From CAYHPY01 sp964358485 (GTDB lineage: Bacteria; Elusimicrobiota; Elusimicrobia; UBA1565; UBA9628), in NCBI GenBank assembly GCA_964358485.1, contig CAYHPY010000004.1, positions 1-64,000 on the forward strand: a DNA stretch of 64,000 nt. The letters run 5' to 3'. Numbering within the stretch: the stretch's first letter is position 1; every line of letters begins with the position of its first letter. Under the pieces are notes generated by a model. The model did not search any database. It was not told where the DNA came from and saw only the letters and a list, made by a program, of their open reading frames with translations. This document shows positions 24,386 to 32,130 of the stretch, piece by piece. Made by a program: the position numbers and the translations under genes.

Positions 24386-26616
24386 AGCTGTCGACCGCCG
24401 CCCTGCTTCTGAGCTTGGCGTCTTACGCGGGGGCTTGGGAGGAGAAACCCAAAGGGCCGCCGCCGCCGCAGAAGAAGCCCTGGCAGGAGCAACCAAAAAG
24501 ATGGCAGGATTGGGGCCAGCAGAACCCCCAGGAGCCGGCCCCTGCCCCCAAACCCCCGAAAACCGTCATCGTCCCCTTCGGAGGAGGAGACAACGCCATG
24601 CCTCCCCGCCAACCCCGGACCGGGCCCTCGAAGCCCCCGGTCATGAAGGAGTTCAAGGAGGAGGTTTCGCGCCTGGTGTCGGCCTATGTCGAAGCGAAGG
24701 CCGCGGGCAGCGGAGGGGTGTTCCTGGTCACCGACACCGACGGGAGCCAACTCAAGCTCACCCGCCCAAGCTTGAAAGGCGGCCAGATCCGGAACCTGCC
24801 CAACGGCCAGGTCGCGGCCTGCGTCTTTTTCGCCGACGCTTCCGGGGGGGCGCGCGGGGCGGACCTGGATTTCATCCTCTCCAAGGAATCCGGGGATTGG
24901 ACCGTCGCCAAGCTTTTTGTCCACGCGGTCGGCGGGAGCGCCCGGTACGACTATGACCCCGACAACCGGATCGTGGCCGCGGCTTCGGCGACCAGGCCCC
25001 AAAATCCGGCCGCCCCCCGCGCGAGCCGCTCCCCGAGGCCCACCGCGCCCCCGCGGTTGGCCGTCAAGGTCGCTTTCGTCGAGCCTTCCGGAAACGACAT
25101 CCTGGACGGAGGGGAGACCGCCGAAATCCGGGTCACGGTCTCCAACTCGGGAACCGGGGAGGCGTACGGGGTCAGCGTCGCGGCGGCGATGAACCCGGCG
25201 GCCAAGGGCCTGTCCTTGCCGGCGCCGGCCGAACTGGGGAATATCAGGCCCGGAAAATCCGCGTCGGCCCGCCTGACCGTCTCGGCCGCCGAATCCGCCC
25301 CGGACCGCACCGCCCGAGTGTCCGTGGAGACGCGGGAGGCCAACGGCTTCGACGCCGAGGCAAGCGTCTTGGAATTCGAGATCCGCGCCTACCGCCCCCC
25401 CCGGCTGGAAGTGGCCGGCCTGGAGCTCGAGGGGGCCGCCGTGGTCAAAGCCGGGGAGCCGACCAAATTCAAGGCGACCCTCCGCAACGCGGGGGCCTCG
25501 GCCGCGCGGGGAGTTTCGGCGCGGCTGGTCATCGACAGCCCGGACATTTTTCCCTCCGGGGAGGAGAGCGTTTCCCTGGGCGTCCTTCCTCCCGGGGAAA
25601 CCAAGACCGCCTCCTTCGAGTTCTTCGTCAACAAGCGCTTCAAGGGGGGAAAGGCCCTGCCGCTTTGGTTGGAGCTCACCCACGCGGGGCCCGACGGACC
25701 CCGGCCGGAAAAGGCTCCGCTGTCCCTGGCCCTGGGGAAAACCCCGGACGCCCCGAAGGTGCTCAGCATCAAAGGGCGGCAGGAGCTTCCCGCCCCGGCG
25801 GGAGAACCGGCCTCCGCCCTGGAGGAGCCGCCCGCCTCCCGCACGCCAAAAAACCCGGATGCCTACGGCGTGGTCATCGGGATCGAACGCTACCGGGACG
25901 TTCCGCCGGTCTCCTATGCCGCGTCGGACGCCCGGACCGTTTACGCCTATCTCACCCAGTCCATGGGATTTGACCCGAAGAACGTGATCCTTCTGGAGGA
26001 CGACCGCGCGGCCCTGACCGACATCGACACCTACCTTGGGCCATGGCTGTCGGACCGCGTCGGCCCCAAAAGCAAGGTCTTCGTGTTCTACGCCGGGCAC
26101 GGGGCGCCCAACCCGAAAACCGGAGAAGCCTACCTGATCCCATTCGACGGCAATCCAAATTACGTGGAGACCAAGGCTTATCCGATCCGCAAGCTCTATG
26201 AGGGCCTGTCGAAACTCCCCTCCCGGGACGTGACCGTGGCGTTGGACGCCTGCTTCTCCGGTGCGGGCGGCCGGTCGGTTCTGGCCAAGGGAGCCCGGCC
26301 CCTGGTTCAGATGGGCGCCCCGGTCCCGGCCGGGGATAACCTGGTGATCCTGACCGCCTCGGGCCCCGATCAGATCAGCACCTTCCACGAAGAGGGAAGG
26401 CACGGCCTGCTGACCTATTTCCTCCTCAAGGGCTTGCGGGGGGAGGGGGACTCGGACAAGGACGGGCGGGTGACCACGGGAGAGTTGTTCTCCTATCTGA
26501 AGCCCGCCGTCGAGCGGGAGGCGCGCCTTCAGCACGTGGAACAGGTCCCCACCCTCACCCCCGCTCCGGAAAACCTCGGGGAACGGGCCGACGGGGTTTG
26601 GCTCCGACTCAAATAA
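24382..26616 (+). CDS. Exported caspase-like (C14) protease with EF-hand-like loop
   Basis: 744 residues from ATG 24382. Order: signal peptide; Pro/Gln/Trp-rich linker (20-90); a domain of unknown type (95-200); two CARDB-like beta-sandwiches (about 225-335 and 345-455; NDILDGGETAEIRVTVSNSG); caspase domain (about 495-740). The catalytic pair is clear: His573 in FVFYAGHG and Cys624 in VALDACFSG. After it, DSDKDGRVTTGE (26449-26484) fits an EF-hand calcium loop at all key positions, suggesting Ca2+ control as in metacaspases. Likely secreted or periplasmic. Coupled to the haem-flavin enzyme gene. Confidence 0.87.
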   Translation: MKLSTAALLLSLASYAGAWEEKPKGPPPPQKKPWQEQPKRWQDWGQQNPQEPAPAPKPPKTVIVPFGGGDNAMPPRQPRTGPSKPPVMKEFKEEVSRLVSAYVEAKAAGSGGVFLVTDTDGSQLKLTRPSLKGGQIRNLPNGQVAACVFFADASGGARGADLDFILSKESGDWTVAKLFVHAVGGSARYDYDPDNRIVAAASATRPQNPAAPRASRSPRPTAPPRLAVKVAFVEPSGNDILDGGETAEIRVTVSNSGTGEAYGVSVAAAMNPAAKGLSLPAPAELGNIRPGKSASARLTVSAAESAPDRTARVSVETREANGFDAEASVLEFEIRAYRPPRLEVAGLELEGAAVVKAGEPTKFKATLRNAGASAARGVSARLVIDSPDIFPSGEESVSLGVLPPGETKTASFEFFVNKRFKGGKALPLWLELTHAGPDGPRPEKAPLSLALGKTPDAPKVLSIKGRQELPAPAGEPASALEEPPASRTPKNPDAYGVVIGIERYRDVPPVSYAASDARTVYAYLTQSMGFDPKNVILLEDDRAALTDIDTYLGPWLSDRVGPKSKVFVFYAGHGAPNPKTGEAYLIPFDGNPNYVETKAYPIRKLYEGLSKLPSRDVTVALDACFSGAGGRSVLAKGARPLVQMGAPVPAGDNLVILTASGPDQISTFHEEGRHGLLTYFLLKGLRGEGDSDKDGRVTTGELFSYLKPAVEREARLQHVEQVPTLTPAPENLGERADGVWLRLK

Positions 26617-26625
26617 GCTATAATC
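26614..26625 (+). promoter_or_regulatory. -10 region TAAGCTATAATC of the PPTase gene
   Basis: A perfect TATAAT at 26619-26624 in the 12-mer TAAGCTATAATC. The ATG lies 8 bases past it, so transcription should start at or next to the start codon. Near-identical 12-mers precede the genes at 1928 and 54371. Confidence 0.6.
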
Positions 26626-26632
26626 GCCCCTC

Positions 26633-27289
26633 ATGGCAGAGGCCTTCGTCCTTGAAAGCGTGGAACCCGGGGAATCCCTTTCCTGGGCCTCGCGCCTGCT
26701 GAGCGGCGAGCCCCAGGATGCCTTCGCCCCCTCCGAGGCCGCCGATTTCGCCGTGCTAAAGACCGACAAGCGCCGCCGGGATTGGACCGGGGGGCGGTTG
26801 GCGGCCAAAAGGGCCGCCTCCAAGGCCATCGGAAACCTTCCCTTGGGATCGATCCTGATCGAAAACGAGCCTGGCGGGGCCCCGCGGATGAGCGCCCCCG
26901 GCGCCCAATTGCCCTTGTCCATCACCCATACCGACGCCGGGGCCGCTTGCGCCGTTTCCATGTCGGGGGGGCCCATCGGAATCGACTGGGAAATGGTCCG
27001 GCCCTTGGACGCCGGAACCTTGAGCCTCGCGTTTCACGAGGACGAACTGCCCTGGGCCATGAACGCGTCTCCCCGGGACCTAGCCCGGGCCTGGACGGCC
27101 AAGGAGGCCGTGATCAAATTGCTGAAATCCGACCTTTCCTCCCTGCGAGAGGTCCGCCTTTCCGGCCCGGACTCCACGCCCCGGCTCCACGGCGCGGCCG
27201 CCTTGAAATGGGAGGAACTCGGACGGCCCGCGCTGACCGTGTTTCACGCCCACCATCCCGATTCGGTCCTTTGCGTCGCCCATGGCTAA
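26633..27289 (+). CDS. 4'-phosphopantetheinyl transferase
   Basis: 218 residues. Moves phosphopantetheine from CoA to carrier proteins. Signature motifs: GIDWEMV (Mg2+-binding Asp) and WTAKEAVIKLL, with RRRDWTGGRLAAKRA earlier, the Sfp/EntD-type layout. The carrier protein it serves is not in the window. Overlaps the carboxyltransferase gene by 8 bases. Confidence 0.9.
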   Translation: MAEAFVLESVEPGESLSWASRLLSGEPQDAFAPSEAADFAVLKTDKRRRDWTGGRLAAKRAASKAIGNLPLGSILIENEPGGAPRMSAPGAQLPLSITHTDAGAACAVSMSGGPIGIDWEMVRPLDAGTLSLAFHEDELPWAMNASPRDLARAWTAKEAVIKLLKSDLSSLREVRLSGPDSTPRLHGAAALKWEELGRPALTVFHAHHPDSVLCVAHG

Positions 27290-28901
27290 AGCCAAACCCG
27301 AACCCACGCCTCCCACCCCTCCGGCGCCCGCCCCGATTCCGGCGCCGAGCTCGGGGGCGAACGGCCGCCTCAAGGCCGCCGTGGACAAAGCCCTCCAGGG
27401 CGGAGGGGAGGCCCGGGTTCAGGCCCAAAAGACCCGCGGGAAGTTCACCGCCCGGGAGCGAATCAACTACCTCCTCGATGAGGGAACCTTCCTGGAAACC
27501 GATCTGCTGGTCAATAGCCGGGCCACCGAGTTCGGGCTCAAGGGGAAACACATCCCCGGGGACGGCGTTATCACCGGTTTCGGCCGCATCAACGGGCGCG
27601 ACGTCTGCGTTTACTCCCAGGATTTCACGGTTCTCGGAGGCTCGCTCGGCATCGCCCACGCCCGCAAAATCTGCAAGATCATGGATCTGGCCCACGACAA
27701 CCGGGTCCCCGTGATCGGCCTTCTGGATTCCGGCGGCGCCCGCATCCAGGAAGGGGTGGATTCCCTGGACGGCTACGCCGAGATCTTCCACCGCAACGTC
27801 AAATCCTCCGGGGTCATCCCCCAAATTTCCGTGATCCTCGGCCCCTGCGCCGGCGGGGCGGTCTACTCCCCGGCCCTGACCGACTTCGTGTTCATGGTGG
27901 AAGGGGTCAGCCACATGTTCGTGACCGGCCCCGACGTGGTGAAGGCAGCCACCGGAGAGGAGGTCACCTTCGACGCTCTCGGGGGCTGCGAGGCCCACGC
28001 CGGAAAATCCGGGGTCTGCCATTTCGTGGCCAAATCCGAGCCCGATTGCTTCCGCCAGGTCCGCGAACTTCTTTCCTTTCTCCCCCAGGGCCGCCATGAG
28101 CGCGCTCCCCGGGTGGCCAACCCGGACCCCGTCCGGCGCGCCACGCCCCTGCTGGAGAAAATGTGCGAGCTGGACCCGCGCAAATCATACCGGATGCACC
28201 ACATCATCTGGCAGATCGCCGATGAGCACAAGTTTTTCGAGGTCCACGCGGGGTTCGCGCGCAACATCGTGGTCGGCTTCATGCGCATGGGCGGCGACGT
28301 GGTCGGGGTCGTGGCCAATAACCCCGGGCACATGGCCGGCGCCCTGGACATCGACGCCTCCGACAAAGCCGCGCGCTTCATCCGCATGCTCAATGCCTTC
28401 AACATCCCGATCGTTTCCCTGGTCGACGTCCCGGGCTACTGGCCGGGCGTGCAGCAGGAGCACGGCGGCATCATCCGCCACGGCGCCAAGCTCCTGCACG
28501 CCTACGCCGAGGCGACCGTGCCCAAAATCTCCGTGATTCTACGCAAGGCCTATGGCGGCGCCTACATCGCCATGAGCTCCAAGCACCTCAAATCCGACTT
28601 CAATTTCGCCCTGCCCTGCGCCGAGATCGCGGTCATGGGGCCGGCCGGCGCCATCGAAATCCTTTTCTCCCGCGAGATCGCCGCCGCCCCGACGCCCGAG
28701 GCCAAGGCCCAACTGCGCGCCAAGCTGGCCAAGGACTACGCCGACAAATTCGCCTCGCCTTATCAGACCGCCTCGACGGGCTCCCTCGACGAGGTCGTCG
28801 AGCCCAGCCACATACGCTTCAAGATCGTCCGCGCCCTGCGCTTTCTCAAGGACAAGCGCCGCCCGGGCGACAGCCCCAACCGCGGAAACATCCCGCTTTA
28901 A
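27282..28901 (+). CDS. Acyl-CoA carboxylase carboxyltransferase (beta) subunit
   Basis: 539 residues, the size of propionyl-/methylmalonyl-CoA carboxyltransferases. A Pro-rich head (residues 5-22) leads to KFTARERINYLLDEGTF, GDGVITGFGRINGR, and the oxyanion segments DSGGARIQEG and GPCAGGAVYSPALTDF. The second half repeats the crotonase-like fold with DVPGYWPGVQQEHGGIIRHG and KAYGGAYIAMSSKH. Carboxylates propionyl- or acetyl-CoA, or works in a decarboxylase complex. The biotin carrier and biotin carboxylase partners are not adjacent, so the complex is undefined. Confidence 0.92.
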   Translation: MAKAKPEPTPPTPPAPAPIPAPSSGANGRLKAAVDKALQGGGEARVQAQKTRGKFTARERINYLLDEGTFLETDLLVNSRATEFGLKGKHIPGDGVITGFGRINGRDVCVYSQDFTVLGGSLGIAHARKICKIMDLAHDNRVPVIGLLDSGGARIQEGVDSLDGYAEIFHRNVKSSGVIPQISVILGPCAGGAVYSPALTDFVFMVEGVSHMFVTGPDVVKAATGEEVTFDALGGCEAHAGKSGVCHFVAKSEPDCFRQVRELLSFLPQGRHERAPRVANPDPVRRATPLLEKMCELDPRKSYRMHHIIWQIADEHKFFEVHAGFARNIVVGFMRMGGDVVGVVANNPGHMAGALDIDASDKAARFIRMLNAFNIPIVSLVDVPGYWPGVQQEHGGIIRHGAKLLHAYAEATVPKISVILRKAYGGAYIAMSSKHLKSDFNFALPCAEIAVMGPAGAIEILFSREIAAAPTPEAKAQLRAKLAKDYADKFASPYQTASTGSLDEVVEPSHIRFKIVRALRFLKDKRRPGDSPNRGNIPL

Positions 28902-28936
28902 CGGCGCGACCTCCCCGCCCCGCGGCCTAATTAAGG

Positions 28937-28966
28937 TTGACGCTGCGCCAAGGGTATTCTTATACT
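28937..28966 (+). promoter_or_regulatory. Consensus-like promoter of the response regulator gene
   Basis: TTGACG at 28937-28942, 18-base spacer, TATACT at 28961-28966. The ATG at 28974 is only 7 bases past the -10, so the transcript is probably leaderless. Confidence 0.7.
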
Positions 28967-28973
28967 CAAGGCC

Positions 28974-29657
28974 ATGAAGGCCCAAATTCTGGTCGTGGAA
29001 GACCAGGCCGCGACTTCCGAACTCATCTGCGACATCCTCAAGGAAGAGGGCTACGAGGTCCAGACCGTGGACACCGTCGCGGGCGCCAAGACCAGCCTCA
29101 AGCGGGCCGCCCCGGAGCTTTTGATTTTGGACCGGACCTTGCCGGACGGAGACGGCCTCGACCTCTGCAAAGAGCTTCGCGGCGAGGAAAAATTTCACTC
29201 CTTGCCGGTTTTGATCCTGACCGCCCGAAAGAGCGTGGAGGACAAGGTCTCCGGCCTCAAGGGCGGGGCCGACGATTACCTGGCCAAGCCCTTCAGCACG
29301 GAGGAACTCGTCGCCCGCGTCGGCGCGCTCCTGCGCCGCGCCGGGCGGGTGGAGGAACCCGCCACCCAGAAAGCCGGGGACCTGACCCTCAACCGCGAGT
29401 CCCGCAAGGCCTTCTCCGGGGGAAAGGAGATCGGCCTGAGCGCCAAGGAATTCGACCTGCTTTGGTTTCTCATGCTCCGGCGCAACCGGGTCCTCACCCG
29501 GGACTTTCTCCTGCAGCATGTCTGGGGCTATGAGGAGGGCCTCAACCTCACCACCAAGGTCGTCGACGTCACCATGAGCCACCTGCGCGACAAGCTGGGC
29601 CCCTTGGCCTCGATGATCTCCGCCGTCCGCGGCTTCGGCTACCGCCTCGACGCCTAA
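28974..29657 (+). CDS. OmpR-family response regulator, orphan
   Basis: 227 residues. Receiver domain (1-120) with phospho-acceptor Asp53 (LLILDRTLPDGDG), acidic pocket VVEDQ and Lys105 in DYLAKPF. The C-terminal winged helix (about 130-227) shows LSAKEFDLLWFLM, VLTRDFLLQHVWG and VDVTMSHLRDKLG. No histidine kinase is adjacent. The kinase partner and targets are unknown. Confidence 0.94.
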   Translation: MKAQILVVEDQAATSELICDILKEEGYEVQTVDTVAGAKTSLKRAAPELLILDRTLPDGDGLDLCKELRGEEKFHSLPVLILTARKSVEDKVSGLKGGADDYLAKPFSTEELVARVGALLRRAGRVEEPATQKAGDLTLNRESRKAFSGGKEIGLSAKEFDLLWFLMLRRNRVLTRDFLLQHVWGYEEGLNLTTKVVDVTMSHLRDKLGPLASMISAVRGFGYRLDA

Positions 29658-29716
29658 ATTAGGGACACCCCCCATTTTTACCATTGAATGGTAAAAATGG
29701 GGGGTGTCCCCAATTT
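29656..29716. repeat. Near-perfect 61-bp palindrome between convergent genes
   Basis: Arms at 29662-29685 and 29687-29710 are exact complements over 24 bp around one base; the symmetry extends to 30 bp per arm with one mismatch. The stops of both convergent genes fall at its edges. It could end transcription from both sides (T5 lies inside each arm), but perfect long palindromes of this GGGACACCCC type also behave as mobile REP-like units. Confidence 0.85.
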
Positions 29717-31226
29717 AACGGCGGAGGTACTTGGCCACCAGCCACTCGACCGGGGCGCGGTCGTCGGTGAGCTCCTGGCCGGGGCGGCAGGCGAGCATGT
29801 CGGCCCCGATTCCGGTTTCGAAGCCCGTTCCCTCCAGAATATTCTTGGAGAGAACACCATCGGGGCGGTTTCCCGCGACGAGGATGACGTTCTGCACTCC
29901 CCGGCCGAGCCCGTGGATGGGATGCAGGCGGACCTCAGGAAACTCCGCGGACAGGGACTGGGCGATCGCGCAGAGCAGTCCCTCCTTCTCCAGCACGTCG
30001 CCGATCACGTTGAGCCCCAGGATTCCGTCGGACTTGAGCCCCCGGCGGACTTCCGCGAAAAACTCGCGGGTGGTGAGGTGGAAGGGAATCGACATGACGC
30101 CCTGGTAGGCGTCCACGAAAACCCCGTCCAGGCTGGCGGCCTCGCCGCGCAGGGCCTGGCGTCCGTCGGCCACGCGGGTGCTCAGATTGGGGGCTTCCCC
30201 GGCCCGGAAATATTTCCGGGCCACGGCGTCGACGACCGGGTCGACCTCCGCCACGATGACGGAAGCCGCGGGCAGGGCCTCGGCCGCGCGCAGGGGCATG
30301 CTGAAGGCCCCGCCGCCGATGAAGAGCAGGCGCGCGGCCGCCTTGGGACCGAGAATGTTCGGAAACAACCGCCAGGCGCGGGTATACTCGAACACCATTT
30401 CCTTGTCGGCCAGGCGCATCGCTCCCTCGTGCGTGCTGTCGAGCATCATCAAGCGGGTCAAGTCCGCCCCGGCGCCCTGCTCGAAAACCCGGACCAGCTG
30501 GTAGGAGGACTCCTTGGAGAAGACCGGTTCGGCGTCCATGTAGCTGACGGGCCGGGCGTTGGCGCGGGCGGCGCCGACCAGAGCCAGCGCGTAAACGGCG
30601 ACGGCCGCGGAGGCCTTGCCCCAGGAGGCCCCGCCCAGAAAGACGCGCAGGCCGAGGGCCAGGACGGCCAGGCCGACGCCGATGGCGGCGAAAAGCCCGC
30701 GCACCCCGTAGGCGGGGATCAGCCAAAAAACCGTGGCCATCGTCCCCAGGATGCTTCCCGCCGCGGCCAGGGCCGAACCGACGCCCGAGGCCACCGAGGG
30801 ACTGCGCCCCTGGGCCGTCCAGATGCCGACGACCACCGGAGAAAGACCCGCCAACGCGGCGGCGGGCAGGCCGAACACCGCGAAACAACCGAAGAGGGGG
30901 GGATAAACCGACGGGGAGCCCGAAGGCGCCAGCAAAAGCAGGTCCGCCGCCCAGGGCACGCAGGACACCAGGAGCCCGGAGGCCAGCAACTCGGCGAAGG
31001 CCAAGGACGGCCGGTTTTTCGAGCGCTCGGAGAGCCAACCGCCCGCCAGATACCCGAGGAACAACCCCGCCACGATGATGGCGATGACCGAGGACCAGGT
31101 GAAGACGGTGTTGCCGAAACGCGGGAACAGCAGACGCGTGGCCAGAAGCTCCACGCCCATGACGGCGGCGTTGGTCCCCAGGACGCAGAGGGCGAGCCAA
31201 AAATCCCCCAGGCCGATCTTCTTAAT
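29715..31226 (-). CDS. Membrane protein with spermidine synthase-like domain
   Basis: About 503 residues if started at ATT 31226; 481 from the first ATG at 31160. N-terminal half: six or more membrane helices (GNTVFTWSSVIAIIVAGLFLG and others). C-terminal half (about 260-480): SAM/aminopropyltransferase Rossmann fold with LLFIGGGAFSMPLRA, VIVAEVDPVVDAVA, DGVFVDAYQG. Starting at 31160 would delete most of the first membrane helix (FWLALCVLGTNAAV), and no ATG, GTG or TTG exists upstream before a stop. GGGGG stands 6 bases before the ATT, which overlaps the preceding stop. Fused membrane/synthase proteins like this are common but mostly uncharacterised. Confidence 0.82.
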   Translation of the reverse strand: MKKIGLGDFWLALCVLGTNAAVMGVELLATRLLFPRFGNTVFTWSSVIAIIVAGLFLGYLAGGWLSERSKNRPSLAFAELLASGLLVSCVPWAADLLLLAPSGSPSVYPPLFGCFAVFGLPAAALAGLSPVVVGIWTAQGRSPSVASGVGSALAAAGSILGTMATVFWLIPAYGVRGLFAAIGVGLAVLALGLRVFLGGASWGKASAAVAVYALALVGAARANARPVSYMDAEPVFSKESSYQLVRVFEQGAGADLTRLMMLDSTHEGAMRLADKEMVFEYTRAWRLFPNILGPKAAARLLFIGGGAFSMPLRAAEALPAASVIVAEVDPVVDAVARKYFRAGEAPNLSTRVADGRQALRGEAASLDGVFVDAYQGVMSIPFHLTTREFFAEVRRGLKSDGILGLNVIGDVLEKEGLLCAIAQSLSAEFPEVRLHPIHGLGRGVQNVILVAGNRPDGVLSKNILEGTGFETGIGADMLACRPGQELTDDRAPVEWLVAKYLRR

Positions 31227-32130
31227 GGCAGTCCCCCAGGAAGTCCCCGAGCCGGGTCTTCAAAAAATCCTCCAGGGTGTCCTGGACGAGCCCCAACCTT
31301 TGGCGGGACACGCGGTCGACCGAATCCCGCGTGGTGTGCCATTGAGGATAGCCCCAGCCGATGATGAGGATCGCGGGAATCCCGGCTTGGCTGAGGGGCA
31401 CGTGGTCGTCGCCGATGGCGCCTTGGGGCTTGCGGCTGAAGGCGGGGGACTTGGCGGCGCCGATTTCCCAAACGGCGTCCGCCAGCGCCGGATGCAGGCG
31501 GGCCGACGCGGCCTCGATCCTGAAATCGGTCTCCGGGGAACCCACCATGTCGAGGATTATCCCGAATTTGGCCTTCCCCTTCAACCCGGGGGACAGCCCG
31601 CGGGCGTAATGCTCCGAGCCTTTGCAATAACCTCCGACCCCCGGGTAGCCCATTTCCTCCCCGTCGAAAAGGACCACGTCGGCGCCGACCGTCGGCGGGA
31701 GAAGGGAGGCCAGGCGCCCGGCCAGCGCCAGGACCACGGCCGTGCCGGAGGTGCCGTCATTGGCCCCGGGGATCGGCCGGGACCGCAGCGCCGGGTCCGG
31801 GTCCTCCTCCGCGGCGTGCCGGGTGTCGAAATGGGAGCCGATTAAAAAGCGGCACGGCGCATCGGGGCGGAACTTTCCCACCAGGTTGACCATGTCCCAC
31901 GACTTTCCGCTGCGCGGGTCCGCGGCGGTGAATTCCTGCCGCTCGACCGAGAGCTTTCTCTCCCGCATGAGCCGCGCGAGCAGGGCCACCGCCTCCTTCC
32001 TCCGGGGCGCCCCCGCGTAACGCTGTCCGAAGGAGGCCAACTTTTTGACCAGGCGATGAGCTTCGGCGCCGGCCGGGGCCGCGCGCGCCGGAAGCGCCGC
32101 CAGGGCCCACGCCAGAACGATCGCCCTCAT
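31222..32130 (-). CDS. Exported M28-family metallopeptidase or glutaminyl cyclase-like protein
   Basis: 302 residues from ATG 32130 (ATGA overlap with the upstream gene). Signal peptide VLAWALAALPARA. Zinc-site motifs in order: IGSHFDTR, IPGANDGTSGTAVVL, VLFDGEEMG, ILDMVGS and a final His in WHTTRDSVD. Length and motif order fit the single-domain M28 group that includes glutaminyl-peptide cyclotransferases. Aminopeptidase or cyclase activity cannot be told apart here. Confidence 0.88.
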   Translation of the reverse strand: MRAIVLAWALAALPARAAPAGAEAHRLVKKLASFGQRYAGAPRRKEAVALLARLMRERKLSVERQEFTAADPRSGKSWDMVNLVGKFRPDAPCRFLIGSHFDTRHAAEEDPDPALRSRPIPGANDGTSGTAVVLALAGRLASLLPPTVGADVVLFDGEEMGYPGVGGYCKGSEHYARGLSPGLKGKAKFGIILDMVGSPETDFRIEAASARLHPALADAVWEIGAAKSPAFSRKPQGAIGDDHVPLSQAGIPAILIIGWGYPQWHTTRDSVDRVSRQRLGLVQDTLEDFLKTRLGDFLGDCH

